This document shows positions 1 through 8,525 of a stretch of DNA of 64,000 bases, one piece after another; positions within the stretch are counted from its first letter, which is position 1, and every line of letters starts with the position of its first letter. The notes under the pieces were generated by a model. That model did not search any database. It was not told where the DNA came from and was given only the letters and a program-made list of their open reading frames with translations. The position numbers and the translations under genes were made by a program. Source of the stretch: DASWYT01 sp965246875 (GTDB taxonomy: Bacteria > Pseudomonadota > Alphaproteobacteria > Micavibrionales > SZUA-601); contig CBDFFU010000003.1 in the NCBI GenBank assembly GCA_965246875.1, positions 930,001 through 994,000 on the forward strand, written 5' to 3'.

Positions 1-812
1 GGCTGGTGCTTGGCCCATGTCCAGACGCCTTTGACGCTGATAATCAAGCCTGTAATCAAACCAATCCACCCACCCACTGCACCCAGCAGACTGCGGCCCA
101 ATATCCAGCCTAAGCCACATATTAATAAGACCAGTCCAACAATCAGCCATTCTTGAAGATTGCTCTGTGCTGGCGTTGATGGCTGGTTCGCTGGTCGTGT
201 CGTGATGGTGACTTGGTGCGGAAAAGGCAAATCGGTTTTGTCATCAAAGCCGGTCAGGTCGCGCGCCGGGTCATCGATATGAAACGGCAGGTTTTGAAGA
301 TTGCCCTGCCAGAAGGCAGCAGCGTCCTTAACCGCTGCAATAAAGTCATCTGCAGTATCGTAAAAATGCGCGTATTCATTAAGCGTGATGACAATATATT
401 TGGCTGTCAGTTTTGGTGCAATCGCATTGAGGCCAGCAGCCCATCGCAGATACAAAGACCGCCAGTCCAGAGTTGTCGCAACGCCCGTTTGCGGGTCGAT
501 GCTCACGTCAGTCCAGGTTTCTGTGTCCTGTTTGATGCGTTTGGCAATGGCCTGCATGTTGCGTGATGCTTCATCCCATGACAGATCAATATCGGGAATA
601 AAATAAGCCGGATCCGGCTCATCGGCCTCATGCACATAGCATTGTCTAACCGCATTGTCCCACTCGCCAGCAAAGATATCCGGCTTCAGCAGTGACAACC
701 AAAACAGTGGCAAGCCATTATTGCTGCTTAAACGGACAACATCTTCTGCATCTTCTTCGATCAAATCAGTGCGATGTGTGAAACGGATGTCTAAAAATAC
801 GCGATTGCCCAT
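1..812 (-). CDS. Hypothetical C-terminal membrane protein (3' end outside window)
   Basis: The minus strand is open from an ATG at 812 to the left edge, giving about 270 residues, so the gene runs out of the window. The visible protein starts MGNRVFLDIRFTHRT, has an acidic soluble region with several Trp and Tyr residues, and ends with two hydrophobic stretches (from about residue 220) joined by a Gly-rich turn. A soluble N-terminal domain followed by a membrane hairpin is therefore likely. It begins 15 bp after the glmM stop on the same strand, with only a weak ribosome site, so co-transcription with glmM is likely. I do not recognise the family. Plus-strand reading frames here are antisense to it and lack coding character. 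Confidence 0.7.
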   Translation of the reverse strand, partial: MGNRVFLDIRFTHRTDLIEEDAEDVVRLSSNNGLPLFWLSLLKPDIFAGEWDNAVRQCYVHEADEPDPAYFIPDIDLSWDEASRNMQAIAKRIKQDTETWTDVSIDPQTGVATTLDWRSLYLRWAAGLNAIAPKLTAKYIVITLNEYAHFYDTADDFIAAVKDAAAFWQGNLQNLPFHIDDPARDLTGFDDKTDLPFPHQVTITTRPANQPSTPAQSNLQEWLIVGLVLLICGLGWILGRSLLGAVGGWIGLITGLIISVKGVWTWAKHQ

Positions 813-826
813 GACAAACTTTCAGG

Positions 827-2179
827 TTAAAGGTGTGGCGTCATCTGTGTCGTGATGTCAGCAATGATCTGGTCGACGCGCTCTGAGGTTTCGGCTTCAG
901 CCAATACCCGTACCAGTTTTTCCGTACCGGATTTGCGCACCAGGATACGGGCGTCACTGCCAAGCCTTGCTTCATAATCCGTGAGCCACTCTTTGATATC
1001 ATTGCGATCCATGGGGTTATCGCGCGTGTAACGGAGGTTCTGTAAAAATTGCGGTGTCGCTTTAAACACATGCAATGCATCAGACGCTTTGGCCTGTGAT
1101 TCTTTTAACAACGCCAAGACTTGCAAGGTGGTCATCAAGCCATCACCAGTGGTGGAATAATCGCCTAAAATAAAATGCCCGCTTTGTTCGCCACCCATGT
1201 TAAACCCGCCAGCTTTCATCGCTTCCAGCACATAGCGGTCGCCGACATTCGTGCGCACCAAACGCATACCGTTATGATCCAGATATTTCTCCATACCCAG
1301 TGACGACATGCTGTTCATGACCAACGTATCGTGCGCCAGCTTGCCCTGTTTGTGCCAATAGGTGGCAAGGCTTGCTGCGATCTGGTCACCATCGACACGC
1401 TGGCCCAGTTCGTCGGCCACAATTAATCGGTCGGCATCCCCGTCCAGCGCGATCCCGATGTGCGCGCCATGCAAGATGACCGCATCCTGCATCGGCGTTG
1501 TATGCGTCGCTCCGCAATTTTTGTTGATGTTCATGCCATTCGGGTTGACGCCCATCGGGATGATTTCAGCACCCAGTTCCCACAAGACTTTTGGCGCCAC
1601 TTTGTACGCGGCACCATGGGCGCAATCGACGACGATTTTCATGCCTTCCAGCGTCATGTTTTTGGGAAAAGTGGCTTTGACAAATTCCACATAGCGGCCG
1701 CCTTCTTCATCAACCCGGCGCGCGCGGCCGATATCGGCGGGGGCGGCTAATTCAGCAGATAAATCCGTGTCGATCAGCGTTTCAATCTCACGCTCAATGC
1801 TGTCGGATAATTTAAACCCGTCCGCGCCGAATAACTTGAAGCCGTTATCCTGATACGGATTATGGCTGGCGGAAATCATGACACCCAAATCGGCGCGTAA
1901 GGAACGGGTTAACATGGCGATAGCGGGTGTTGGCATCGGGCCGACAAAGGTCACATCCATGCCCATCGACAAGAATCCCGAACTCATGGCGTTTTCCAAC
2001 ATGTAGCCAGACAGGCGGGTATCCTTGCCGATCACGACCTTGGGCCGATGGCCTTCTTGGGTGCGTTTAAAGTAACGGGCCGCGGCCATGGCAACTTTGA
2101 GGGCGGTGAGGGCAGTGATCGGGTCACTGTTCGCTTGGCCACGGATGCCATCGGTGCCGAAATATTTGCGTTCTGTCAT
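827..2179 (-). CDS. glmM: Phosphoglucosamine mutase
   Basis: GlmM interconverts glucosamine-6-phosphate and glucosamine-1-phosphate in the cytoplasmic pathway to UDP-GlcNAc, which feeds peptidoglycan and lipopolysaccharide. The 450 residues match the usual family length. All hallmark motifs are present: the N-terminal FGTDGIRG, the phosphoserine loop ISASHNP (catalytic Ser about 105), the magnesium loop DGDADR at 246-251, the sugar loop GGEQSGH near 330 and the phosphate-binding RKSGTEKLVRV near 420. The first ATG fits the family N-terminus. It is divergent from the sigma-factor operon and followed closely by the unknown membrane gene. In many proteobacteria glmM lies near folP and ftsH; neither is seen here. 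Confidence 0.97.
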   Translation of the reverse strand: MTERKYFGTDGIRGQANSDPITALTALKVAMAAARYFKRTQEGHRPKVVIGKDTRLSGYMLENAMSSGFLSMGMDVTFVGPMPTPAIAMLTRSLRADLGVMISASHNPYQDNGFKLFGADGFKLSDSIEREIETLIDTDLSAELAAPADIGRARRVDEEGGRYVEFVKATFPKNMTLEGMKIVVDCAHGAAYKVAPKVLWELGAEIIPMGVNPNGMNINKNCGATHTTPMQDAVILHGAHIGIALDGDADRLIVADELGQRVDGDQIAASLATYWHKQGKLAHDTLVMNSMSSLGMEKYLDHNGMRLVRTNVGDRYVLEAMKAGGFNMGGEQSGHFILGDYSTTGDGLMTTLQVLALLKESQAKASDALHVFKATPQFLQNLRYTRDNPMDRNDIKEWLTDYEARLGSDARILVRKSGTEKLVRVLAEAETSERVDQIIADITTQMTPHL

Positions 2180-2254
2180 AGTTGAGATTTCTGGTCTGTT
2201 TTGTCTAAATCGTTAACCCTTTATAAAAACCCTGGCGGAAAAGACCAGACAGAA

Positions 2255-2275
2255 TTTGTGACAGGCTGTAACAAA
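2255..2275. promoter_or_regulatory. Imperfect palindrome between glmM and the sigma operon
   Basis: TTTGTGACA and TGTAACAAA are separated by three bases; eight of nine half-site positions pair. It lies about 72 bp before the GTG start of the sigma gene. A second palindrome with the same GTGACA half-site overlaps that start codon. It may be an operator; no known regulator consensus was recognised. Confidence 0.4.
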
Positions 2276-2332
2276 TGCGAACTGCCACAGGAAAAAGGCA
2301 AAAGACCCGTTTGCAGGGATGAAGCAACCCAC

Positions 2333-2359
2333 AGGAGGCCTTCACTGTGACACTGTCAC
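2333..2359 (+). promoter_or_regulatory. Strong ribosome site and start-codon palindrome of the sigma gene
   Basis: AGGAGG at 2333-2338 sits eight bases before the GTG at 2347, which decides that start over two later ATGs (2413, 2440) lacking comparable sites. The start itself lies in GTGACA-C-TGTCAC (2347-2359), an exact inverted repeat whose half-site matches the palindrome at 2255. Binding there would block both the transcript start region and initiation; this is inference. Confidence 0.5.
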
Positions 2360-3090
2360 CCGCTCTTTCAGCAACTGTTATCCCGGTTTCATTTCGTGCT
2401 GGTCAAAGCGGCATGGAAAACGCTATAATCGGGGCAGTAATGGATAATGTGACACCTTTTCCCCCTGGCATCCCGATGCCCAACCGGTCGGCTAACGCCA
2501 ACCAGTCGACGCTGGATGGCGGCATGACGGTGGATCTGGCCGATGATTTTGTCTTGATGCAGCAGATTGCGGGCGGCAGCCAGCCAGCTTTTCGCCAACT
2601 CATGCAGCGTCATGCGCTCAAAGCCACCCGCTATTGCCAGCGGCATCTCTATGACCAGTCACTGGCCGAAGACCAGGTGCAACAAGCCTTTATGAAGGTG
2701 TGGACCGAAGCCCCCCGCTGGCGCCCGGAAGCTAAATTCACGACCTGGTTTTACCGCATCCTGCACAATCAGATGATCGATTATTTCCGCGCCAACCGCA
2801 GGCCGATGGTGGCCATTGACGATGAGATGGCCGAGGAGCTGATTGATACCAAAGCCGACAGCGAACTGGATATGGTGCAAAAGCAACGCCGGAATACGGT
2901 CAATGACGCGTTACGACAACTGCCAGAACGTCAACGCCAAGCCTTGGTCCTGAGCCATTATGAGGGGTTTAGCCAACGCGAAGCCGCCCATGTGCTTGGC
3001 ATTACCGAAAGCGCGCTGGAATCGCTGTTAACCCGTGGCCGCGCTGCTTTGCGCCAGATACTGCTTCCTGTTAAAGGGGATTTATTATGA
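2347..3090 (+). CDS. ECF-type RNA polymerase sigma factor
   Basis: This 247-residue sigma-70 family protein has region 2 at about residues 70-150 (DFVLMQQIAGGSQPAFRQL, then TWFYRILHNQMIDYFR) and region 4 at about 180-240 (LPERQRQALVLSHYEGFSQ, then an HTH around AAHVLGITESALESLL). There is no region 1.1 or 3, as expected for ECF sigmas. The GTG start with AGGAGG gives an unusual N-terminal extension of roughly 60 residues before region 2, with no recognisable domain. The next gene overlaps by four bases and encodes a small membrane protein; a periplasmic sensor-like protein follows. That order recalls sigma, anti-sigma and sensor modules such as CnrHYX, suggesting control by an envelope or metal signal (inference). 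Confidence 0.9.
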   Translation: MTLSPALSATVIPVSFRAGQSGMENAIIGAVMDNVTPFPPGIPMPNRSANANQSTLDGGMTVDLADDFVLMQQIAGGSQPAFRQLMQRHALKATRYCQRHLYDQSLAEDQVQQAFMKVWTEAPRWRPEAKFTTWFYRILHNQMIDYFRANRRPMVAIDDEMAEELIDTKADSELDMVQKQRRNTVNDALRQLPERQRQALVLSHYEGFSQREAAHVLGITESALESLLTRGRAALRQILLPVKGDLL

Positions 3091-3494
3091 CGATGTTACA
3101 ACCCTGGAACCGCTTTCTAGCTTGTGTCGACGCCTACGGCGCGCAACGTTCCGTGTGGCCAGAGACCGACCAAACCTTGTTCGATCAATTTGCGATGACG
3201 GTGGCAGGTCAACAGGCCTTACAGCCTGCGCGTGCATTGGATGCGCATCTTGGTCTCGATGACACAGGCTTTACCCTGTCGCCGGATTTCATGGCGCGCT
3301 TGCAAGCCATGCCACTGCCGCTACAAAACCGCGCACAAAATTACGTCGTGGTGATGTGGAAGCGCAGCGCTTTTTTGATGCTGGTCATGGCCTTGCTGGG
3401 TTTTGGTAATGGCTATGTCGACAGCCATGATTTGAACCGCGTGTTGCGCAGCGGTACGATGACAACCGCGTTTGGCGTCGGACTTTCACAATAA
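3087..3494 (+). CDS. Small single-pass membrane protein, candidate anti-sigma factor
   Basis: The 135-residue protein starts in an ATGA overlap with the sigma-factor stop and has a good ribosome site (AAAGGGG). The first 90 residues are soluble, and one hydrophobic segment at about 94-110 (AFLMLVMALLGFG) is followed by a short tail. Size, topology and translational coupling fit a membrane anti-sigma factor holding the sigma at the inner membrane, but no ZAS-type HxxxCxxC motif is present and I see no recognised domain. The function rests on position only. The next gene starts about 20 bp later. Confidence 0.7.
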   Translation: MTMLQPWNRFLACVDAYGAQRSVWPETDQTLFDQFAMTVAGQQALQPARALDAHLGLDDTGFTLSPDFMARLQAMPLPLQNRAQNYVVVMWKRSAFLMLVMALLGFGNGYVDSHDLNRVLRSGTMTTAFGVGLSQ

Positions 3495-3513
3495 GATTTT
3501 AGGACAAAGACCA

Positions 3514-4041
3514 ATGTTTGGCTTTTTGCAAAATAAAACATTTCTGATCATCGTGTTGATCGTCTCATTGGGAGCAAATTTCTTTTTGATCGCCCAGGAA
3601 GTCGGCCACAAAACACGCCAGCAAATGATGATGGGCCGCTTGACCGAAAAGCAGATCGAGCGTCTGGTGGCTGCTGCGCCAGAGAAAAAACAAGCCAAGC
3701 TCAAGGTCACGCTTGAAAACAACATGAAAGATATCCGCCAGGATCTGGACGCCATTCATCTGGAACGGCAGAATCTGGCAAATTTAATGACAGCCGAAAA
3801 TTTCGATGAAGATGCCGTCCAGCGGCAGTTTGCCCTGTTGCGCGTTCGTATGAATTACCTGCAAAAACACCTGCAAATGCTGACCCTCAACATGCTGCGC
3901 GAACTCTCCCCCGAAGAACGCATGCAAGCGGTGCAGATGATGCAGCCCAAGAAATTGTGGCAGCCGAAAGAGGCGGGTGATGGGAAAAAGATTGATGTGA
4001 AGCCGGATAGTAAAACTAAAACAGAAACTGTTTCGGATTAA
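3514..4041 (+). CDS. Periplasmic heavy-metal-sensor-like protein (CnrX/Spy type)
   Basis: The protein has an N-terminal membrane anchor (residues 8-25, FLIIVLIVSLGANFFLI) followed by a long helical periplasmic domain of about 130 residues rich in Gln, Met, Arg and Glu. It includes the LSPEERMQAV segment typical of the Spy/CpxP/CnrX helical-hairpin class (Pfam Metal_resist-like). The start is the ATG at 3514 with AGGA nine bases upstream, not an upstream TTG at 3472. It is the third gene of the sigma operon and is best read as the sensor that relieves the anti-sigma. Several Met residues might bind metal, but the ligand cannot be read from sequence. The charged Lys-rich tail is variable. The stop overlaps that of the convergent gene. 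Confidence 0.75.
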   Translation: MFGFLQNKTFLIIVLIVSLGANFFLIAQEVGHKTRQQMMMGRLTEKQIERLVAAAPEKKQAKLKVTLENNMKDIRQDLDAIHLERQNLANLMTAENFDEDAVQRQFALLRVRMNYLQKHLQMLTLNMLRELSPEERMQAVQMMQPKKLWQPKEAGDGKKIDVKPDSKTKTETVSD

Positions 4042-4478
4042 GTTTTAGGTAGCAGACTAATGTATTTAAATTTTTCGACTGGCGCCAAATTGCAAAAATA
4101 ACTAACAATATGATTTTGACTTAACTCTTGCTGTTTGTTTTTAGTTGCCAGAAATTTCTTGTATTCGTTCATTTGAGTTAAAGCAAATTCGGCTGTAGAG
4201 ACATGCATGATATCTTTTGCCTCGCAAAATTTGTTATAAAGTTCTGTTCTTGATTCTTCGTTCAAAAGTTCAGTAACAGTAGCTGTTTCACTTTTAATTG
4301 CTGGCGAAAGAATTTTTCCTTGAACATTATGTTCTGGTCCAACCAACCACACATCTCGATTGTCGTCGAAATCCGCACGGATGCGATGTGTTGACGACAG
4401 GCCAAACTCATTGCCTGGCTCTTGAAAAAAAGAAGTATAGAGCGTTTTCAAATTCATTTTTGGTTTCGTCATGATCAT
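4038..4478 (-). CDS. Hypothetical protein, AT-rich
   Basis: This 146-residue soluble protein has no signal peptide and no recognised domain; it contains 13 or so acidic residues in the first half and a Lys/Gln-rich stretch before the C-terminus. Base composition is clearly AT-richer than the neighbours. A promoter with AGTCAA (complement TTGACT) at 4510-4515 and a TAAAAT -10 box at 4487-4492, spaced 17 bp, ends only eight bases before the ATG, so the mRNA is probably leaderless or nearly so; no Shine-Dalgarno sequence is visible. A second ATG two codons in is an alternative start. Its stop overlaps that of the convergent sensor gene. It looks like an accessory gene. Confidence 0.6.
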   Translation of the reverse strand: MIMTKPKMNLKTLYTSFFQEPGNEFGLSSTHRIRADFDDNRDVWLVGPEHNVQGKILSPAIKSETATVTELLNEESRTELYNKFCEAKDIMHVSTAEFALTQMNEYKKFLATKNKQQELSQNHIVSYFCNLAPVEKFKYISLLPKT

Positions 4479-4486
4479 GGAACGGC

Positions 4487-4515
4487 ATTTTATATAAATA
4501 TGAAAAACAAGTCAA
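4487..4515 (-). promoter_or_regulatory. Sigma-70-type promoter for the 4038-4478 gene
   Basis: On the minus strand TTGACT, a 17-base spacer and TAAAAT are followed eight bases later by the ATG. The expected transcription start falls at or next to the start codon. Confidence 0.55.
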
Positions 4516-4572
4516 GAAATTAATTTTTTATTAAGTGTATAATTTTTATTGAAATATAATATCTCTATGTGA

Positions 4573-4594
4573 GAGAATAAGAGAAATTATTCTC
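4573..4594. promoter_or_regulatory. Inverted repeat just upstream of the 4597 gene
   Basis: GAGAATAA and TTATTCTC form a perfect 8-bp inverted repeat with a 6-base spacer, ending two bases before the ATG at 4597. It lies downstream of a TATAAT box at 4538-4543, so it could be an operator or an mRNA hairpin covering the start. Confidence 0.4.
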
Positions 4595-4596
4595 AT

Positions 4597-5505
4597 ATGG
4601 ATTCGTGTATGTCATTTGACCAAACGAACATAATTAGAGGGTTCACAATAGATGAACGTAATCCGCTTGATCCAAAAGCGTCTCTTAAAGCACGTCGGGA
4701 ACAAGGCATTACGATTAACAAGGATGCAAAAACGGGTTTGTTTACTTTAGGCATGTGTTTTCCTGAGAAACTAACAGCCTATTTAACAGCGCCTAATTTT
4801 GAAGACGTATATGAAATGGCTCGTTCACAAAACGGCTTACGCCATCATATGCGTGGAATGGATGGGCATTATATTCAGCCTGAACAGCCTTTGGCCTGCT
4901 GGCACTTGCAAGCCCGCTTAAATCAGGACTTACAGCCACAAAAAGCACAGTTCGGTAAGGCCAATGTCGTATTTCATACACATGGTTTTGGTGATTTAAC
5001 ACGATTAAATCCTAATGAGCGACGTAAAGCAAATTTAACGCCTGATCAACAACAAGTTGAATGGGGTTATGAACTTGCTGAACTTATAGCGAGCCAAGGT
5101 AGCACTTGGAAAATGCAACTAAAAAATTCTACAGAAGCCAATTTTCAACTAACTAAAAAAGTAAACGAAATAGCTGGAACATTTGCTTATCAAAATGGTA
5201 TTCCTGTTTTTCAACGCATGCGACAAGGCGATACAACGAAAGTATTCGTCAAACAGGGAAAAGATTTGGTTACTCAAAGAGTGAAGAAATCTGGGATTGA
5301 ACTGGATAAAAGTCATTGCTATGCACAAATCAGTGCGCCTGCTAGACAGTTAACAGACAATCAAAACTTAACCCGCTTTATTGAACATGCTGAGGGGCTA
5401 ACTCAAAAAGTTGACTTTCAATCAATGCAAATATTGGCAACTGCCTTTGAGAAGCAGCATAATAATGTGATACCAGAACCTCAAACAATGAAATCTACGT
5501 ATTAG
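4597..5505 (+). CDS. Hypothetical protein, AT-rich
   Basis: The reading frame encodes 302 residues with no signal peptide or membrane segment and no family I recognise. The N-terminal part is basic; the middle has a HTHGFGDLTRLNPNERR stretch with two His residues, and the C-terminal third is rich in Gln, Asn and Lys. An ATG at 4609 (MSFDQTN) is an alternative start; neither has a good ribosome site. The upstream DNA holds a TATAAT box followed by TTTTATTGAAATA, resembling the region after the -10 boxes of the two large genes at 55-59 kb. A strong terminator follows. AT-rich composition unlike glmM or uvrB points to acquisition or relaxed selection. Confidence 0.7.
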   Translation: MDSCMSFDQTNIIRGFTIDERNPLDPKASLKARREQGITINKDAKTGLFTLGMCFPEKLTAYLTAPNFEDVYEMARSQNGLRHHMRGMDGHYIQPEQPLACWHLQARLNQDLQPQKAQFGKANVVFHTHGFGDLTRLNPNERRKANLTPDQQQVEWGYELAELIASQGSTWKMQLKNSTEANFQLTKKVNEIAGTFAYQNGIPVFQRMRQGDTTKVFVKQGKDLVTQRVKKSGIELDKSHCYAQISAPARQLTDNQNLTRFIEHAEGLTQKVDFQSMQILATAFEKQHNNVIPEPQTMKSTY

Positions 5506-5532
5506 AAAAACCCCGCACAAAGCGGGGTTTTC
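5506..5532. terminator. Bidirectional intrinsic terminator
   Basis: The stem CCCCGC/GCGGGG (5511-5516, 5522-5527) is flanked by an A-run on the left and TTTTCT on the right. It sits between two convergent genes and can serve both. Confidence 0.9.
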
Positions 5533-5551
5533 TAGATACAATCAAAACGTT

Positions 5552-6274
5552 TTATTTCACAGTCCCACTTGGCACAGGCGTCACAGCTTTGCCGCCAGCC
5601 GGGTTCAGTGCCCCATGCGTCGGATCTGCCGTTGGGGCATCGTCGGCGTATTTGACGCCACAGCCATAGGATGGCGTGTTGACGGTCATCGGTTTGCTAC
5701 CGGTGCGCAGGGCTTTCAGGGCGTCAGCCACATAAGGCGTGGCTTTGGCGATATCTGCTTGATCCGGGCTTGGGATGCTGTCTATCGCGCCTTGGTAGGC
5801 GATAACCCCGGTTTTGTCGATCACAAACATATGCGGTGTCGTCTTGGCACCATACAGTTTGCCGAATGTGCCTTTTGGATCGCGCACATAGTATGTCGCA
5901 TGGCTGTTGTCCTTGGCGATCTGTTTTTTGAACTCAGCGCTGCTGGCTAAATAGCCTTCCTTGTCTTCACCGCTGGAATTGACCGCAACCCAAACGACAT
6001 CACCCGTTTTGGTGCTGGCGGCTTGCAGGTTTTGCATGTCGCCTTTGCTGTAATATTTATGCACGAATGGACAACCCGGGTTGGTCCATTCCAAGACCAC
6101 CATCTTGCCGTTGAAACCGGCAATCGTGTGGTCTTTGCCGTCGATGTCGGTGAATTTATAGTCCGGTGCCTTGTCACCAACGACAACAGGCGCGGTTTGC
6201 GCGTGGGCATGCGGCACGGCGGTCAGTGCCAGGACACCCAGCATGATACCGGTATAGAGGGATTTTAAGGTCAT
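5552..6274 (-). CDS. Secreted thioredoxin-fold redoxin (AhpC/TSA type)
   Basis: A signal peptide ending near VPHAHAQ is followed by a thioredoxin-fold domain: VGDKAPDYKFTDIDGK, then VLEWTNPGCPFVHKYY with the peroxidatic-type Cys, and a cis-Pro segment TTPHMFVIDK. A second conserved Cys lies in YGCGVKY near the C-terminus. This arrangement matches a family of periplasmic AhpC/TSA-like redoxins of unproved substrate; a thiol peroxidase or disulfide role is likely. I chose the ATG at 6274 because GGAG lies seven bases before it; an ATG two codons earlier is possible. The DsbD/ScsB-like gene lies 30 bp upstream on the same strand and probably supplies electrons to this protein. Confidence 0.88.
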   Translation of the reverse strand: MTLKSLYTGIMLGVLALTAVPHAHAQTAPVVVGDKAPDYKFTDIDGKDHTIAGFNGKMVVLEWTNPGCPFVHKYYSKGDMQNLQAASTKTGDVVWVAVNSSGEDKEGYLASSAEFKKQIAKDNSHATYYVRDPKGTFGKLYGAKTTPHMFVIDKTGVIAYQGAIDSIPSPDQADIAKATPYVADALKALRTGSKPMTVNTPSYGCGVKYADDAPTADPTHGALNPAGGKAVTPVPSGTVK

Positions 6275-6304
6275 CAACATCTCCGATGTTTTTGGTTGGG
6301 AAAG

Positions 6305-8467
6305 TTATTCAAGAACGCCGCTCGGCATTAATTCCTTTATGACGACATCTGGTGTTAACAGCTGCGGCAAAATTTTCGGCTGTCCGCCTGGCGCATAATA
6401 GACATACAAGGGTACACCATTGCGTTGATACTGACGTAAAAAATCAGATATAGCCGGATCGCGGTTTGTCCAGTCGCCTTTCAAGTAGGCAATATCGTGG
6501 GCCTTAAAAAAATCGCGCACCTTTTGGCTGCTCAGGGCGTTTTTTTCATTCGCCAGACAGGTAATGCACCAGCTGGCCGTCATGTTCACTAAAACTGGAC
6601 GATTGGCTGCGCGCAATGACTCGAGTGTTGCCGCGCTGTATGGCTCGTGCGGCAAGGTCGACGCTTGTGTCGTGGTGGCTTCATTGCCTGGCATCACGGA
6701 TAGGCGCTGATCATAAACCAAGGACAAGACATACAAGGCACTCAAGACGGCAATGACAATTTTAGTGTAATGCCAGGCATTCATTTTGGTATCATGCCGC
6801 ACACTGCGCCACACCCACAAGGTGAATGCCGCAAACAAGATTGCAGCCAGCGCGCGCAATACGCTATCCGCTCCGCCTTGCTGCGCCAAGACCCAGACCA
6901 GCCAGATGCTGGCACCAAACATCGGGAAGGCGAGGAACTGCTTGAAATGCTCCATCCAGATGCCAGGCTTCGGTAAAACAGACAAGGCACGCGGAAAGAG
7001 ACACAGCATGAAATAGGGCAGGGCTAAACCTAAGCCCAACGCGATCAACACACTCAACGCCACAAACCACGGTTGCGTAAACGCAAAGAACAAGGCGCCA
7101 CCCATAAATGGTGCGGTACAGGGTGTCGCGACGACTACAGCCAAGGCACCGGTAAAGAACACACCGGCCAAACCATCCTTGTGCGTCAGTTGTTGCCCCA
7201 TGCCCATCAGTTTACTACCAAAGGTGGCCGCACCGATCAGCGAATAGCCAATCAGGAACAGGACAAGAATCAACACCGCCACAAACACCGGCGATTGCAA
7301 TTGCATGCCCCAGCCGATTTGCTGGCCACCGGCTTGCAGTAACAACAACAATCCACCTAACAGCAAAAACGTACACAAGACACCGGCCACATAAACCAGA
7401 CCACCGATGGCGACTGAACGGCGGCTCTCCTGCTGGCTTTTCTGGACGAGGCCCAAGGCCTTGATCGACAACACCGGAAAGACACACGGCATCAGATTAA
7501 GCAGGATACCGCCCAGGAACGCCAAGCCCAGCGCACTGAGCCAGCCAAACTCTGACGGCTTAACCGGAGCAGATATGGGTGCGGTAGCCACAGGCTGCGC
7601 GATAGGTGCAGGGGCAGCAAATTGAGCGTCAATGGCGAAACTATATTCACCCTGTGTGGTACGCACCCAGACATCACCATTGAACATCGGACTATGCTCT
7701 TTGGTCGTGGTATTAAACGGTACAGTCAATGTCATATCGCGGTCATTCTGTGCCATGCGCTGTTCGCCGCTGTGATTGACCAGCAACAAATCACCACTGT
7801 AAAAATAAGCTTCAACCGGCGTATCCGTAGCGGGCAGCGGCAAGTTTTTCAGCGTCAGGGTAAAGGACTGCGCATCTGTTTTGACGACCGACAAATCCCC
7901 GGAAAATTTCTGCGGAATATGGGTGCGTGTAGCTTTGAACGCACTGCTCCACGGGCTTGGCGCCGGGGTTTGCTCGGCAATCTGTAAAGTCAAGGAAATC
8001 GCAGCACTCTCAGGAATACAGACGTCATGACACACCAGCCAATCGGCTTTGCCTTTGATATCGACCGTCGGTTGTGCCGGTGCATTGGCGGGCGGCGTGA
8101 TTTGGGTTAACAGCAACACCTGATTGCTGTAACCATAATTCACCAACGGCGGAATGGCGATACGGCTAGGTGTTGGCCAGACAATCGGCCCGGCCTGATA
8201 ACCTGATGGCAATTCCCAGGTAATGCGTGTCGCCATGCCACTATCGCCCGGATTGCGCCAATAGACGTGCCAATCCGGCACGATATCCATTTTCAAGGCG
8301 ACCCAGAATGGCTTGCCCGGCTGGACAGAATCCTGTTCGGCGATCAATTGCGCCTCGACTTTTGGCGCATTCCCCAGATCCATTTGCGCCTGGGCAGCAG
8401 ACCCGTTTAAAACGCCCCATGACAGGATAAAAGCAACAAAAACGGGACGCAAAGCAGACAAAAACAT
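6305..8467 (-). CDS. DsbD/ScsB-like thiol:disulfide interchange protein
   Basis: The 720-residue inner-membrane protein has three parts. After a signal peptide (cleavage near AAQAQ) comes an N-terminal periplasmic immunoglobulin-like domain of about 250 residues with the Cys pair C-x3-C in LVCHDVCIPES. Next is a CcdA/DsbD-type membrane domain (about 300-560) with the redox cysteines in NLMPCVFPV and TPCTAPFMGG. The C-terminal thioredoxin domain has the active site ASWCITCLANEK. It passes cytoplasmic electrons to periplasmic thiol proteins, and the neighbouring redoxin is the obvious client. The ribosome site is AGGAA before the ATG. ScsB-type rather than canonical DsbD is suggested by the long N-terminal domain. 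Confidence 0.92.
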   Translation of the reverse strand: MFLSALRPVFVAFILSWGVLNGSAAQAQMDLGNAPKVEAQLIAEQDSVQPGKPFWVALKMDIVPDWHVYWRNPGDSGMATRITWELPSGYQAGPIVWPTPSRIAIPPLVNYGYSNQVLLLTQITPPANAPAQPTVDIKGKADWLVCHDVCIPESAAISLTLQIAEQTPAPSPWSSAFKATRTHIPQKFSGDLSVVKTDAQSFTLTLKNLPLPATDTPVEAYFYSGDLLLVNHSGEQRMAQNDRDMTLTVPFNTTTKEHSPMFNGDVWVRTTQGEYSFAIDAQFAAPAPIAQPVATAPISAPVKPSEFGWLSALGLAFLGGILLNLMPCVFPVLSIKALGLVQKSQQESRRSVAIGGLVYVAGVLCTFLLLGGLLLLLQAGGQQIGWGMQLQSPVFVAVLILVLFLIGYSLIGAATFGSKLMGMGQQLTHKDGLAGVFFTGALAVVVATPCTAPFMGGALFFAFTQPWFVALSVLIALGLGLALPYFMLCLFPRALSVLPKPGIWMEHFKQFLAFPMFGASIWLVWVLAQQGGADSVLRALAAILFAAFTLWVWRSVRHDTKMNAWHYTKIVIAVLSALYVLSLVYDQRLSVMPGNEATTTQASTLPHEPYSAATLESLRAANRPVLVNMTASWCITCLANEKNALSSQKVRDFFKAHDIAYLKGDWTNRDPAISDFLRQYQRNGVPLYVYYAPGGQPKILPQLLTPDVVIKELMPSGVLE

Positions 8468-8525
8468 GGATTTTTCCTGGAGGGGGAGTATGGTCTAAAG
8501 ACCTTCTTACTCTATATAGATCGTT

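Noticed and set aside
213..855. Three short plus-strand frames near the left edge
   Set aside because: All are antisense to the open minus-strand membrane protein and the end of glmM, and none has a ribosome site or domain.
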